Below, in pieces: positions 8,385 to 19,600 of a stretch of 64,000 bases of DNA (the first letter of the stretch is position 1; the number at the start of each line of letters is the position of its first letter). Source of the DNA: Bacteroidota bacterium (GTDB lineage: Bacteria; Bacteroidota; Bacteroidia; Bacteroidales; ML635J-15); the NCBI GenBank assembly GCA_029558535.1, contig JAKQEK010000378.1, positions 1-64,000 of the forward strand. Direction: 5' to 3'. The position numbers and the translations under genes were made by a program. The notes below the pieces were generated by a model. It ran no database searches. It was not told where the DNA came from and saw nothing but the letters and a program-made list of their open reading frames with translations.

Positions 8385-9206
8385 ATGGTTAGCGATAAAA
8401 TTATATTTCTTCAGGAAACTGCCAGAAAAAACAGGGAATTGGTAATAAAATCATTAGCCAATGCAGGTTCCGGACATCTGGGAGGTTCATTAGGTCTGGC
8501 AGATATCTTTACTGTTCTTTATTTTGACGTTTTGAATCATGACCCACAAAACCCAAAGATGAAAAACAGGGATAAACTTGTTTTATCTGCAGGACATGTT
8601 GCTCCGATATTATATTCAAGCCTTGCAATGTCAGGATATTTCCCTATTGAAGAATTAATGACCTTACGCAAAATAAACAGCCGTTTGCAAGGTCATCCCT
8701 CATTGACATCGGGAGTTCCCGGGCTTGAAACATCATCAGGCTCATTGGGACAGGGTTTATCAATAAGCGTAGGAATGGCTTTGGCAGATAAAATTGATGA
8801 CATAGAAAGGAATATTTATTGCGTTTGTGGAGACGGCGAACTTCAGGAAGGTCAAATATGGGAAGCCGCAATGAGTGTCTCACATCATCAACTCAATAAT
8901 ATAACTTTAATTGTTGATAGAAATAACGTACAGATTGACGGAAAAACATCAGACGTGATGGAATTAAACCCATTACGCGAAAGATTTAATGCTTTTGGAT
9001 GGAATGTTCTCGAATGTGACGGAAACAACATTGAAGATCTATTGTTTGTTTTTCAAAACCGAAATCAGTCAAAGCCAAATGTAATACTCGCACATACAGT
9101 TATGGGAAAAGGAGTTCCTGAAATTGAAGGAGATTACACCTGGCATGGAAAAGTGCCGAATAAAGAAGAATGCAAGAAATTTTTGAGACAATTACTGCAA
9201 AAATGA
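8385..9206 (+). CDS. Transketolase, N-terminal (TPP-binding) subunit
   Basis: Half-size transketolase of 273 residues covering the thiamine-diphosphate domain. Visible are SGHLGGSLGLADI with the catalytic-type His, the GHPS segment, the TPP motif CGDGELQEGQIWEA running on to NN (about 145-190), and the end TWHGKVPN. In organisms with split transketolase the C-terminal pyrimidine-binding and dimer subunit normally follows at once. Here the next gene is an unrelated surface protein that starts 7 nt later, so the partner must be elsewhere or missing. It would act in the non-oxidative pentose phosphate pathway. Confidence 0.9.
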   Translation: MVSDKIIFLQETARKNRELVIKSLANAGSGHLGGSLGLADIFTVLYFDVLNHDPQNPKMKNRDKLVLSAGHVAPILYSSLAMSGYFPIEELMTLRKINSRLQGHPSLTSGVPGLETSSGSLGQGLSISVGMALADKIDDIERNIYCVCGDGELQEGQIWEAAMSVSHHQLNNITLIVDRNNVQIDGKTSDVMELNPLRERFNAFGWNVLECDGNNIEDLLFVFQNRNQSKPNVILAHTVMGKGVPEIEGDYTWHGKVPNKEECKKFLRQLLQK

Positions 9207-9213
9207 ATTTATT

Positions 9214-11100
9214 ATGAAGCTGGGAATTTACATCTGTTTATTCTTACTGCCATTTATAACAAATGCCCAGCAACTAAAACTAACTGCAACCGTTAAAGAT
9301 TCCCAAACCGGCGAAGCATTACCTTATTGCAACGTTTCGGTTGTCGGAACAACTAAAGGAACAATTACTAATGCTGACGGAGTTTTTTCGATTTCCATAA
9401 ATTCGGAGACTGATGTTTTGGAGTTTTCTTTTATCGGATACCAAAAAATGAGAATGACGGCCAAAAATATTGTCAAAAATCCGGTTGTCAAGCTCACGAA
9501 GGAAAGTTTAAGCCTACAGGAAATAACCATAGCCGGAAATGATGATTTTTTGTACAGTATGCTTACAAAATGTAGGAAAAACATTAATAATAATACTAAC
9601 AAAACATTTTCCAAAGCATATTTTGGGCTTGAATCAGAAGTTTCAGGAAAGCCTGTTGAGTTTTTAGAATGTTATTTTAATGCTAGTTTAAAAGGGCAAA
9701 GAATCATTGACCTTATATTAAAAAACGGCCGACTTGCACATAATATCTTGGATTTAAACATTTCGCAAAATCTTGAAACAAGCAAAGCTATACGACTACT
9801 GAATATAATTGAAGACAATTCATTTTATCCGACAATTCCAACTCAGCTTGGCAAAAATCAAATGATGAAAGAATTTCGCTTGTACTTAATTCCGGCAGAC
9901 AGTACCATGTTCCACATAGGTTTTGCACCAAAAAAGAAAGAAAATTCATATTTTTCGGGAGAATACTGGATTGATAAAGAAACAATGCTATTGCGAAAAA
10001 TCAGTTTAAATATCGAGAATGCCAATGTCTATCCGTTTGAATCGGTTGTTGAAGATAAAATGGACAGCATAAACCTTAACATTACAATTACATATAAAAT
10101 AATCAACAAAGTAATGTATCCTGAGTTAATTACATTTGATTACTCTTATAGACTACAGCGCAGAACCGGGGCTATTTTATATTGCGGACCAACAAAAGGT
10201 TATGATAAATCGGTTCTGGAACCATTTGAAGTTTTCAGATCATATAATGTAAAATCTGTACTATATTTTTATGATTTCGAAAAACTTTTTCTCGCGCCAT
10301 TATTTGAATATGACACTGACATCTCTGATTATGCCAAATTAACACTGATACCCTATAATTCAAAATTTTGGGAGTACAACAAAGCAATGTTACTGACCGA
10401 AGATCAAAAACGAAAAATTAATTTTATTAATGACGAAAATTACACATACGTCTCTAAAGAAGACCAATATGGCAAAAAATTCATGCTTGACGAGCAAAAT
10501 CTAATTTATCAAGACACAATTCAACAACATCGCAATGGCTATTACACATTTTGGTATCCTGACAAACGTGTTTTTATTGATAAAACAATGCCAAATAATA
10601 AAACTGCAACAACAGGAGAGCTTTTAAATCTGCCTGTTTCATCACTTATTAAACTTAAAGCTCAAATTCTACTTGATATTATTGAAACGGAAGATTCACT
10701 TATATGCAGTTCTTATACAGTTTTTGAGGATATTAACTCCTGCTACCGAATGCCTATAGATTCAAATTCGCATGCATTTGTAAATATTTTCTTCGATCTA
10801 TGTGAAATAGAAAGACAAAAAATGCAATCGGTTCTGGATAGCACAAAACTAACATTAAGACAAATAAAAGATTTGTACGAAAAGACAAACTATGATATAA
10901 TGACACAGACAACAAACTATCTGTATGATGTAAATTATGGAAAAAGTGTTGAAAAATTGAATGTCTGGAACCAATACATTTACGAACAATTTGGACTAGA
11001 CAATATTGCATTATTCAAAGACTATTACAGCAGAAGAAGAATCCGTAATGATTCAATTATTGAAAGCGGTGGAGTACCCCCATGGAGTAGGTTTGAATAG
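9214..11100 (+). CDS. Outer-membrane-associated protein with CarboxypepD_reg-like domain
   Basis: Secreted protein of 628 residues. The signal peptide ends at FITNAQQ (about 19). Residues ~20-105 form a carboxypeptidase-regulatory-like beta-sandwich: ATVKDSQTGEALPYCNVSVVGTTKG, then a TNADGVFSI strand and EFSFIGYQKM. The remaining ~500 residues show no motif I know; they are rich in beta-type and aromatic segments, and short helical stretches near the C-terminus hint at a globular periplasmic or surface domain. It is shorter than a TonB receptor and has no plug domain. It overlaps neither neighbour; the convergent serine dehydratase ends 8 nt away. Confidence 0.65.
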   Translation: MKLGIYICLFLLPFITNAQQLKLTATVKDSQTGEALPYCNVSVVGTTKGTITNADGVFSISINSETDVLEFSFIGYQKMRMTAKNIVKNPVVKLTKESLSLQEITIAGNDDFLYSMLTKCRKNINNNTNKTFSKAYFGLESEVSGKPVEFLECYFNASLKGQRIIDLILKNGRLAHNILDLNISQNLETSKAIRLLNIIEDNSFYPTIPTQLGKNQMMKEFRLYLIPADSTMFHIGFAPKKKENSYFSGEYWIDKETMLLRKISLNIENANVYPFESVVEDKMDSINLNITITYKIINKVMYPELITFDYSYRLQRRTGAILYCGPTKGYDKSVLEPFEVFRSYNVKSVLYFYDFEKLFLAPLFEYDTDISDYAKLTLIPYNSKFWEYNKAMLLTEDQKRKINFINDENYTYVSKEDQYGKKFMLDEQNLIYQDTIQQHRNGYYTFWYPDKRVFIDKTMPNNKTATTGELLNLPVSSLIKLKAQILLDIIETEDSLICSSYTVFEDINSCYRMPIDSNSHAFVNIFFDLCEIERQKMQSVLDSTKLTLRQIKDLYEKTNYDIMTQTTNYLYDVNYGKSVEKLNVWNQYIYEQFGLDNIALFKDYYSRRRIRNDSIIESGGVPPWSRFE

Positions 11101-11108
11101 AACATTTA

Positions 11109-13271
11109 TTACCCAAAAAATCTCTTCACCTCATCTTCAAAATCTTTTTCCACTTGTTTGCCGTCCCGGGTTTTGGCAAGTCCGGCTCTTCCGGTTTCCT
11201 TGTAGTCTATGTGCAGTCGTTCGCCAACTTCACGCATTGTCAGTACAACTTCGTCGGGAGAGATAAAAGATTTAACTCCACTCAGAGCCATCAAAGCTGC
11301 CGTAATAGCTAAAGATGAATAAATGCCGTTTCGCTTTACACATGGAACTTCAACTAAACCGGCTACAGGATCACAAATTAAACCAAGTGAGTTCTTAAGT
11401 GCTAAAGCAAATGCTTCAATCATTTGAGTATGAGTGCCTCCTTCGAGATAAACAAGTGCTGAGGCTGCCATTGCTGCTGCTGCACCAATTTCGGCCTGAC
11501 AACCATAATCGGCACCTGCCGTTGAAACGTCTGTAAAAAGAATCATTCCGAAAAATCCTGCTATCATCAGCGATTCCAAAATTTTTGTTTCTGAATCTGG
11601 ATGTTGCTCGCTCCATGCTGTTAAAACTCCGGGCAGAATTCCGCAACTTCCTGCAGTGGGACAGGCGATGATTACACCGCTTTTTGCATTTAATTCATTA
11701 ACCGCTGTAGCATAAACAGCCGCTTTACCGTATATATTATCGAAAATACCGCCCTGCTTTAAAAATTCGTTCATCTTTTTCGAATCGCCGCCGGTAAGTT
11801 TTAGCAAAGATTTTTCACGACTTTTAACACCACTGTAAACAGAGTTTTTCATTATTTGCCAATATTCATTCATTTTAAAATAAATGGCTTCCTCCTCAAC
11901 TCTTTGTAGTGCGAATTCTGTTTCGCAAATTATTTTTAAAAGGCTTTTGCCTGTTCCTGTTAGATATTGATCTAGTTCTTCAAATGTGTTAAACGGAAGA
12001 GAAGGAATTTCTGAAACACCGGCTTCATCGAAAATCTTCCTTACCAGTGGCAGTTTAGTGTCATTACTTTCTATTATTGAATCTCCGTCAAGTCTGAAAT
12101 CTGTTTTGCCATTTATTGGTTTTGGGAGTTCCAAATTAAAAAACCTTATTTCTACATTCCCTGCACCAATCGAAAAACCTGTTATAAAATAATTTGAGAT
12201 GTTTGTTGAAAAATGAATTTCGGCAATATTATTATTTCGTTGCGACAGATATTTTAAATCGTCTGCAGGCGTTCCTTTTGTATAACCCCAAAATTTTGCT
12301 TTTTGATTACCAAAGCTGATTCCGTTCATTTTTAGAATTTCGGGGTCTCCATTGGCTATCATATCCGGATGATCAGTGCCAAATCCACATAATCCGCCTC
12401 CAAGTGCAGAGGGAGTTTTATGTCCAACACCGGTATCGCGAAACGAACCAAGCAGCTTTACCTCTATATCAATTACAATTTCGCCACGTTCGATTACTGC
12501 CAGAATAATATTTCGTGCAATCTGACCGATACGATTTGCTCCTGCCGTATGCGAACTTGACGGACCAACCATTGCCGGCCCAACCATGTCGAAAATGCTC
12601 ATGGCTTTGATAGAAGTCTGAATATATCTTTCGAAATCTTCGGTTAATGAAGTCATTTCAGATTCAGTAACTTTCTCTTTTGTGTAAATTTCAAGCTTAT
12701 AATATTTATCCGCTTTTTTAAATGGATTTTTATATTGCAAAATTGATATATAATAAAATCCTGTTTTGTGTTTTTCGAGAGTTTCAAATACATTTGAAAG
12801 TAAAGTATTCATCGAAATATTTATACTTTCAATTATCAATTTATCTTTCTTCTCCGATTGAGAAATTATGTTATTAGTGATTATTTTACCTTCGTCATTT
12901 AAAAATTCATTTTCTAGTTTTTTGACTGTTGGAATATCAAACTCCTTGGATCTTTGTAACTGAAGTATGTCTTTATAAACTGCCGTTAAAACAAAATCGC
13001 TTTCCTTATTTGGGAAAATTCGTAATAAATTTATTGCCCCTGCTTTCTCTGAAATTGCCTGTAAAATATTTCGTTGGGTTTTAACTAAATCAAATCTATG
13101 TATATAAACATTTTCAATATCTCCTTTAAAATGTAAAACCTTGTCTTTATTTCCAACAACCATTATTTTATTTATCAGATGAAAATAAGATTCAAAATCT
13201 TCCTGATCCATTAAATCAAAAAAAACAGAAGGTAATAATGTTTTCAAATTATCTAAGGTATAAGTTCTCAT
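11109..13271 (-). CDS. Iron-sulfur L-serine dehydratase with N-terminal extension
   Basis: Single-chain [4Fe-4S] L-serine ammonia-lyase of about 720 residues; it deaminates L-serine to pyruvate. The beta-chain part begins near residue 225 at IFDMVGPAMVGPSSSHTAGA. The alpha part carries PTAGSCGILPGVL and three Cys that match the cluster ligands of the family: DYGCQAEIG, LICDPVAG and VPCVKRNG. Usual single-chain enzymes have about 450 residues, so roughly 220 N-terminal residues are extra; I recognise no domain there. I chose the ATG at 13271 (MRTYTLDNL) over the upstream TTG at 13322. It probably shares a transcript with mntP, 44 nt upstream. Confidence 0.88.
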   Translation of the reverse strand: MRTYTLDNLKTLLPSVFFDLMDQEDFESYFHLINKIMVVGNKDKVLHFKGDIENVYIHRFDLVKTQRNILQAISEKAGAINLLRIFPNKESDFVLTAVYKDILQLQRSKEFDIPTVKKLENEFLNDEGKIITNNIISQSEKKDKLIIESINISMNTLLSNVFETLEKHKTGFYYISILQYKNPFKKADKYYKLEIYTKEKVTESEMTSLTEDFERYIQTSIKAMSIFDMVGPAMVGPSSSHTAGANRIGQIARNIILAVIERGEIVIDIEVKLLGSFRDTGVGHKTPSALGGGLCGFGTDHPDMIANGDPEILKMNGISFGNQKAKFWGYTKGTPADDLKYLSQRNNNIAEIHFSTNISNYFITGFSIGAGNVEIRFFNLELPKPINGKTDFRLDGDSIIESNDTKLPLVRKIFDEAGVSEIPSLPFNTFEELDQYLTGTGKSLLKIICETEFALQRVEEEAIYFKMNEYWQIMKNSVYSGVKSREKSLLKLTGGDSKKMNEFLKQGGIFDNIYGKAAVYATAVNELNAKSGVIIACPTAGSCGILPGVLTAWSEQHPDSETKILESLMIAGFFGMILFTDVSTAGADYGCQAEIGAAAAMAASALVYLEGGTHTQMIEAFALALKNSLGLICDPVAGLVEVPCVKRNGIYSSLAITAALMALSGVKSFISPDEVVLTMREVGERLHIDYKETGRAGLAKTRDGKQVEKDFEDEVKRFFG

Positions 13272-13315
13272 AATATTGATAATTAAATTACAATATATAG
13301 AAAAATATTGGTCGC

Positions 13316-13891
13316 TTAACAACCATTATTAATATGCTCGATTAATATTTTAACCCCAATTCCAACTAATACAATACCACCAAGAATTTCAACGGGTAAT
13401 CTTTTTAATTTTTTTCTGATGAAATCGCCGCTGTAAAGGCCAAAATATGAAAATAAGAATGTTACAGCAAAAATAATTAAGGAAGCTATCCAGATATTAA
13501 TACCTGCAAAAGACAAACTTATTCCAACAGCTGCTGCATCTATACTGGTAGCAATCCCTAAGCCCGTTACGACAAAAAAGTTATTCATATTTATTTCGGG
13601 TTTAACCAAATCGCTTTTATGCTTAATCCCTTCAAAAATCATTTTACCTCCGATTAACAATAATAACCCAAAAGCTATCCAGTGATCATATCTCTGCAAA
13701 TATTTACTAAGTTCCGTCCCTGCTGCCCATCCTGCTATTGTACATACAGCCTGAATAAACCCTAGCGTAAAAGCAAAACGCAGAAACACAAAGTTGGTTT
13801 TATTTTTACATGTTGCCGCAGCAGCCATAGAAACAGTAAGGCTATCCATTGATAAGCCTATTGCAATGAGTAAAATTAAAACTATATCCAT
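13316..13891 (-). CDS. mntP: Manganese efflux pump MntP
   Basis: Inner-membrane Mn2+ exporter of 191 residues with six predicted helices in two halves. The family signature LSMDSLTVSMAAA near the N-terminus and its partner TSIDAAAVGISLSFAG in the second half carry the membrane aspartates needed for export. The length is normal. A minus-strand -7 box (TAATTTTG, 13915-13908) sits 16 nt before the ATG. MntP genes often follow an Mn riboswitch, but the 5' region here is too short for one before the divergent kinase gene. Confidence 0.93.
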   Translation of the reverse strand: MDIVLILLIAIGLSMDSLTVSMAAAATCKNKTNFVFLRFAFTLGFIQAVCTIAGWAAGTELSKYLQRYDHWIAFGLLLLIGGKMIFEGIKHKSDLVKPEINMNNFFVVTGLGIATSIDAAAVGISLSFAGINIWIASLIIFAVTFLFSYFGLYSGDFIRKKLKRLPVEILGGIVLVGIGVKILIEHINNGC

Positions 13892-14004
13892 GCGTTAATA
13901 TTTAAAACAAAATTAAAAAATAAACAGATTATTAAAAATTGTTACATTTCCAATTTTAAGTTTTATTTTACCCTATACTTAAAAAATGTTTACATTTGTA
14001 CATT

Positions 14005-15789
14005 ATGCGTTTTTTAATACCCATATTAACATCCTTGTTTTTTCTGTTATACCATAATGCACATGGCAATCATAATCAAATTAGTGTATGTGATTCGGAT
14101 TTCACAAAAGGATCAGAATACTACAAAACCGGAAAAATTGATTCTGCACTTTTGGTTTATAAAAACGCATTACAATGTTATCAAAAATCAAATGATTTAA
14201 AAAAAACCGGCGAAACATACAATCAAATTGCGGTTATTTATAGGGACCAGGGCGAATATGACATTGCCCTTGACTATTTTCTAAAAGCTTTGGACACACA
14301 TGAGTCATCCGAAAATTCGGAAGGAATTGCACAAACTTACAACAGCATTGGAATTCTGTATATGGCCTGGAAAGATTATAATACCTCTTTGGATTATTAC
14401 AATAAATCTTTGAAAATATACACTGGTTTAAAAGCTGAATTAAAAATTGCTGATGTGTTAAATAATATAGGGTTAATTCATAAATATCAGGAAGATTATG
14501 CGACTGCATTAAAATATTTTGAAGAATCTTTGTTGCTTAGACAAAAAGGAAACGATGAAAACAAAATCGCATCCTCTTTTCATAATATTGGAATAATTTA
14601 CAATGCAACAGCTGATTACAAAACTGCTTTACAATATTATAATAAGGCTTATGAAATCTGGAAGAAACTGGATTATAAAAAGGATATTGCAACATCATTA
14701 AACGCAATAGGGAATGTATATCTTAATCTTGGAGACAACAAAAAGGCAGATGAGTTTTTTACTGAGGGTCTATCCATTGCTCTAGAGATAAATAACACAC
14801 AAATGGTAATCTCATTATATGAGAACTTGTGTTTAAATTATTCTGAAATGGGGAATCATGAAAAATTCAGGGATTACTACTACATTTATCTTAATTACTA
14901 TGACTCAGTTTATAATATTGAAAAACATCAAAATTTATTGGAGCTACAGACAAAATATGAAACCGAAAAAAATCAACAAAAAATAAAAAGTCTTAACCAG
15001 GAAATAAAAATTAAAAATCTCCAAGCTCGTAATACAAAATTGTTTCTAACATTTTTAATAATCTCCATAATCCTTATGATTGGTTTTGGATATTTATTTT
15101 ACAGGAACAGAAAAACTTCTTCGGAATTACGAATAACAGACTTAAACCAAAGATTATTAAGATTACAAATGAATCCGCATTTTATATTTAACTCTTTGGG
15201 AGCAATTCAGGAATATATTTACAAAGAGGATGCGTTAAAAGCTGGAACATATCTTTCGAATTTCTCTAAGTTAATGAGGTCTATTCTTGAATTTTCGAAG
15301 CGTGATTATATTTTATTATCCGAAGAAATTGAGATGCTGGAATATTACTTTGAATTGCAAAAGCTACGTTTTAAAGACGGTTTTAAGCATATAATTGATA
15401 TTGATGAAGAAACAGATCCTGATTTTGTATGTATTCCTCCAATGTTGTTACAACCATTCGTTGAAAATTCAATTGAACATGGCTTAAAAAAATCTGACCC
15501 TAATAGTGAAATAATCATTCAAATAAAATCCAAAGCGAATATTCTTGATATACAGATACATGATAACGGAATTGGTTTCGAAGAATCGTTTAATAACAAA
15601 AAACCAAAAAAAGATCATAAATCACGAGCTCTCGAAATAACAAATGAAAGACTGAAGTCTTTAAACAAAACCAAAATATCTAATTCAAGCATAGAAATAT
15701 CTGAAAAATCCACCGGGGGGACAACAGTGAGTTTAAAAATTCCTTTAATGTTTAAAAATATTAACCATGATCAGAGTTGTAATAATTGA
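14005..15789 (+). CDS. TPR-containing LytS-type sensor histidine kinase
   Basis: Membrane histidine kinase of 594 residues. A signal peptide (about 1-20) leads a periplasmic array of six or seven TPRs (about 25-290; for example YNQIAVIYRDQGEYDIALDYFLKAL). Then come a coiled-coil stalk (about 300-340), one membrane helix (FLTFLIISIILMIGFGYLFY) and a His_kinase domain with phospho-acceptor His in MNPHFIFNSL. The HATPase has PFVENSIEHG and DNGIGF. The ATG at 14005 gives a clean signal peptide; a TACATTTG -7-like box at 13991 lies just before it. It overlaps the LytTR regulator by 23 nt. TPR-LytS kinases are widespread in Bacteroidota; the ligand is unknown. Confidence 0.9.
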   Translation: MRFLIPILTSLFFLLYHNAHGNHNQISVCDSDFTKGSEYYKTGKIDSALLVYKNALQCYQKSNDLKKTGETYNQIAVIYRDQGEYDIALDYFLKALDTHESSENSEGIAQTYNSIGILYMAWKDYNTSLDYYNKSLKIYTGLKAELKIADVLNNIGLIHKYQEDYATALKYFEESLLLRQKGNDENKIASSFHNIGIIYNATADYKTALQYYNKAYEIWKKLDYKKDIATSLNAIGNVYLNLGDNKKADEFFTEGLSIALEINNTQMVISLYENLCLNYSEMGNHEKFRDYYYIYLNYYDSVYNIEKHQNLLELQTKYETEKNQQKIKSLNQEIKIKNLQARNTKLFLTFLIISIILMIGFGYLFYRNRKTSSELRITDLNQRLLRLQMNPHFIFNSLGAIQEYIYKEDALKAGTYLSNFSKLMRSILEFSKRDYILLSEEIEMLEYYFELQKLRFKDGFKHIIDIDEETDPDFVCIPPMLLQPFVENSIEHGLKKSDPNSEIIIQIKSKANILDIQIHDNGIGFEESFNNKKPKKDHKSRALEITNERLKSLNKTKISNSSIEISEKSTGGTTVSLKIPLMFKNINHDQSCNN

Positions 15790-16516
15790 TGACGAAGAAT
15801 CGGCTATCAACAATGTGAGACAAATCCTTAATTTAAGCCAAATTACTGTAGAAATTGTTGGTACGGCAGGTTCTGTTGAAGCCGGACAAAAAGTTGTACA
15901 AGAAACAAAACCTGATTTGTTACTTCTTGATATAGAACTCGAAGACGGAACCGGATTTGATCTACTTGATAAGTTATCCTATATTAATTTTAAACTAATT
16001 TTTATAACCGCATCAGAAGAGCATGCTCTTAAAGCATTCAGATACAGTGCTTTAGACTATATTGTAAAACCAATAAATCCTGAAGATTTAATAAATACCA
16101 TAAATAAAGTCTTTTATTCAACACGTATAGAAAATCTTGAATTACAAGTCGGTGTTTTAATGGAGAATTTAAAGGAATTACAAAAAGAGCCACAAACTCT
16201 GGTACTTAAGACGAGTGAAACGGTACATTTAATCCAAATCAACGAAATTATACGCTGCGAAGCTGAAAGAAATTATACAACATTTTATCTGACTAATGGA
16301 GATAAAATATTGGTCTCAACTACTTTAAAAGAATATGAAAAACTATTACCTGTGAATAATTTCGTCAGGGTACACAATTCTCATTTAGTAAATATTTCAA
16401 AAATACGAAAATACGAAAAACACATAAGCGGGTGTTTGATAATGACAGACAATTCAAGTGTACCTGTTTCTGCAAGAAAAAAAGAAAGCCTGATGCACTT
16501 CCTTAACAAATTATAG
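15767..16516 (+). CDS. LytTR-family response regulator
   Basis: Cytoplasmic regulator of 249 residues. The receiver domain (about 1-120) has VVIIDDEES, the acceptor Asp in LLLLDIELEDGTG and the Lys in LDYIVKPINP. The C-terminal LytTR DNA-binding domain (about 145-245) has IIRCEAERNYTTFYL and FVRVHNSHLVNISKI. It overlaps the kinase gene by 23 nt and must be its partner. The SprB adhesin begins 142 nt downstream on the same strand, which makes it a candidate target; that link is inferred only from position. Confidence 0.93.
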   Translation: MIRVVIIDDEESAINNVRQILNLSQITVEIVGTAGSVEAGQKVVQETKPDLLLLDIELEDGTGFDLLDKLSYINFKLIFITASEEHALKAFRYSALDYIVKPINPEDLINTINKVFYSTRIENLELQVGVLMENLKELQKEPQTLVLKTSETVHLIQINEIIRCEAERNYTTFYLTNGDKILVSTTLKEYEKLLPVNNFVRVHNSHLVNISKIRKYEKHISGCLIMTDNSSVPVSARKKESLMHFLNKL

Positions 16517-16658
16517 GATATATATAAAAACGATTATTCAATAAAACACCACACTTGCTAAAAATACTCCAACACTTATTCATTTCATTATTTTTTATAA
16601 AATAATGCAGCTATTTTTGATATAAATAGAAAGAATTTTAACTTTAAAAAACTGTGAA

Positions 16659-19600
16659 ATGAAAACTAAAACAATTAAATTCATTACTTCTATTGCTTTA
16701 CTTGCAATAAGTTTAACTTTTTCTTATAGAAGTTTTTCCCAATGTATGACCTGGGATTGGGCAACAAATTCGGACACACCTCCATATCATTGTTCTGGTA
16801 TGGATTTTACTGAAGATATAGTCACTGATGCTGATAACAATATTATTGCAGTAGGTAATTTTGCTAGTGGGGAGTTGTATTTTGGCTCGACTATTCTGAC
16901 CAATTCCTATGGTAGTTTAGATATATTTGTTGTTAAGTATGACAATCAGGGTAATGCGTTATGGGCTATCAGTGGCACAGGCGACCAACATGATATTGTA
17001 AATGCTGTAGCTGTTGGCACTAACGGAGATGTTTACATAGTTGGAAATTTTGCAAGTACAAGCCTGAGTTTTGGTACTACCGTTCTGAATAATACCAGTT
17101 CATCGGCTGGCAATAATGATGTGTTTGTGGCTAAACTTGATGGTGAAACAGGAAACATCATCTGGGCTTATAATGCAGACGGTGACGGTGATGATTACGC
17201 TTTGGATATATCTGTTGATGGAAACGGCAATCCTATTATAACCGGTTATTTCCAGCAAGCCGATGATCTTACTTTTGGAGCACTAACTTTGACAAAACCT
17301 TGTCATAACTGGGGTATGTACTTGTTAAAACTGAACAGTTCTGGTGCTGTGATCTGGGGACAATGTGCTCAAGAGAGTTATTGGGGTGGATGCAAAGGCT
17401 ACAGGTTAACTACAGACAACCAAAATAATATTTTTGTTGTTGGAACGTATCAGTTTGAACCTATTACATTTGGCTCGACAACACTCACTTACGACATCAA
17501 TCAGGGCGAGCAAATTTTTCTGACAAAGTATAATTCTGCCGGAACAGTACAATGGGCAAAAAAGTCTTCAGGTGTTAATAATTACGGAGGATTAGCTCAT
17601 GTACCTGACAATATTGTTTGTGATAATTTCAACAATGTTTTTATCACGGGGTATTTTGACACTGATGCTATCGGATTCGGAACAGTAACCCTAAATTCAT
17701 CTACTGCTCCTGCTGCAGATATTTTTCTTGCTAAGTATAATTCTGCCGGAACACCACTTTGGGTCAAAGGAGCGACTGCACCAACAATGAGTAATAATTA
17801 CGGCAAAAGTGTGAGTGCGGATTTACAGGGAAATGTTTTCTTAACAGGACATTTTAATAGCTCTTCTATAGATTTTGGAAGCTCTATAAGTGTAACAAAC
17901 GCCAGTGCAGGTACTTCTGACATATTTATTGCAAAATATGATAACAATGGAAATATCAGTTGGGCTGAAAGCTATGGCGCAAATTCAAATGAAGAAGCAA
18001 AGTCTATTTACGTAAATGATATTGGTGAACTCTATTTTTGCGGTAATTTCACATCTCCTTCAATTACATTAGATGACACAACAATAAACAATATCAGCGG
18101 ACAACCCAACGATGCTGACATTTTTCTCGGAAAACTTGTGAACAGCATCAAACCCATATTTGTAACGACTGATGTTCTTTGCTATGGAGGCAGTGATGGA
18201 GAAATTAATCTGACTGTTAACGGAGGCACAAGTCCTTATAATTATAACTGGTCGAATTCGAGCGACGATGAAGATATCACAGGACTAACAATAGGCACAT
18301 ATTCTGTTACAATAATTGATGATAATGGTTGCGAAAAGATAGATTCAACAGAAATCTTTCAACCCGAAGAACTTGTAAGCTCTGTTGTTCAGATAACTGA
18401 TGTGACATGTTTCGGAGGTAATGACGGGGCTGTTAATATTGATGTAACAGGAGGCATTCCTCCCTATGAATACGACTGGTCAAATTCAGATAATACTCAG
18501 GATATTGATAATGTAACTGCTGGCTCATATTATGTAACGATTACTGATGCTCACAACTGTACTGAGAATAACTCTGCTGTTGTCAATCAGCCCACAGACA
18601 TTGAAATTTATGTCGTCCTGGTTACAAATGTTTCTTGTAACGGAGATAGTGATGGTGCAATTGATATAGAAGTAAGTGGTGGAACGTCTCCTTACACATA
18701 TCTTTGGTCAACAACTGACGAAACTGAGGATATAGACAATTTGTCAGCGGATACTTATTACATTACTGTTACAGATTCTCATGCCTGTATTAAAACCGGT
18801 TCTGTAATTGTCAGCGAACCTGATGTTCTTTCTTCAACAATTTTGAGTACAGATGTGCTTTGCTTTGGAGGAAGTGATGGTTCTGTTGATTTAACACCAC
18901 AAGGGGGAACGTCTCCTTATTCATTTGAGTGGTCAAATTCAGAAACAGGTCAAAATCTTTCAGGTCTTATCATTGGAACTTATGATGTTACAATTACCGA
19001 TGCTAATAATTGTCTCGCTTATAACTCTACAATGATAAATCAACCGGACGAACTTGTCATAAATATCATTTCTGCAAGTGATTTAGCCTGCTATGGAGAT
19101 TCTGACGGAATCATTGATATTGAAGTAGCTGGTGGGGTTGGCGCTTATGAATATTTGTGGTCGAACGAAGAAACTTCTCAGGATATTGACAATCTGACCG
19201 GAGGGGAATATTTTGTTACAGTAACGGATTCGCATGATTGTACATTAAGTACTTCAGCAATTATAACTCAACCTGACGAAATTGTTATCACTCCTATTTT
19301 AATGACTCATGTCTCCTGTCACGGAGAAAATGAAGGAGCTCTCGATGTCGAAATTACAGGTGGAGCAGCTCCTTATGGACAGATATGGTCTAATCTGGCA
19401 TCAACAACATTAATTGAAGACCTGGTTGCAGGTATTTATACAATAACTGTTACGGATGATAGTGGATGTACTGCTACGGAATCTTTCGAAATAACCCAAC
19501 CCGATGAGTTAAGTTCAGAGATTTTTCCGAATGATATTCCTTGTTTTGGTGGTAGCAATGGTACAATTGATTTAACTGTTATCGGTGGTACTGAACCCTA

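Noticed and set aside
13892-14004. Mn riboswitch ahead of mntP
   Set aside because: The gap is only 113 nt, with a -7 box 16 nt before the start codon, so there is no room for the aptamer.
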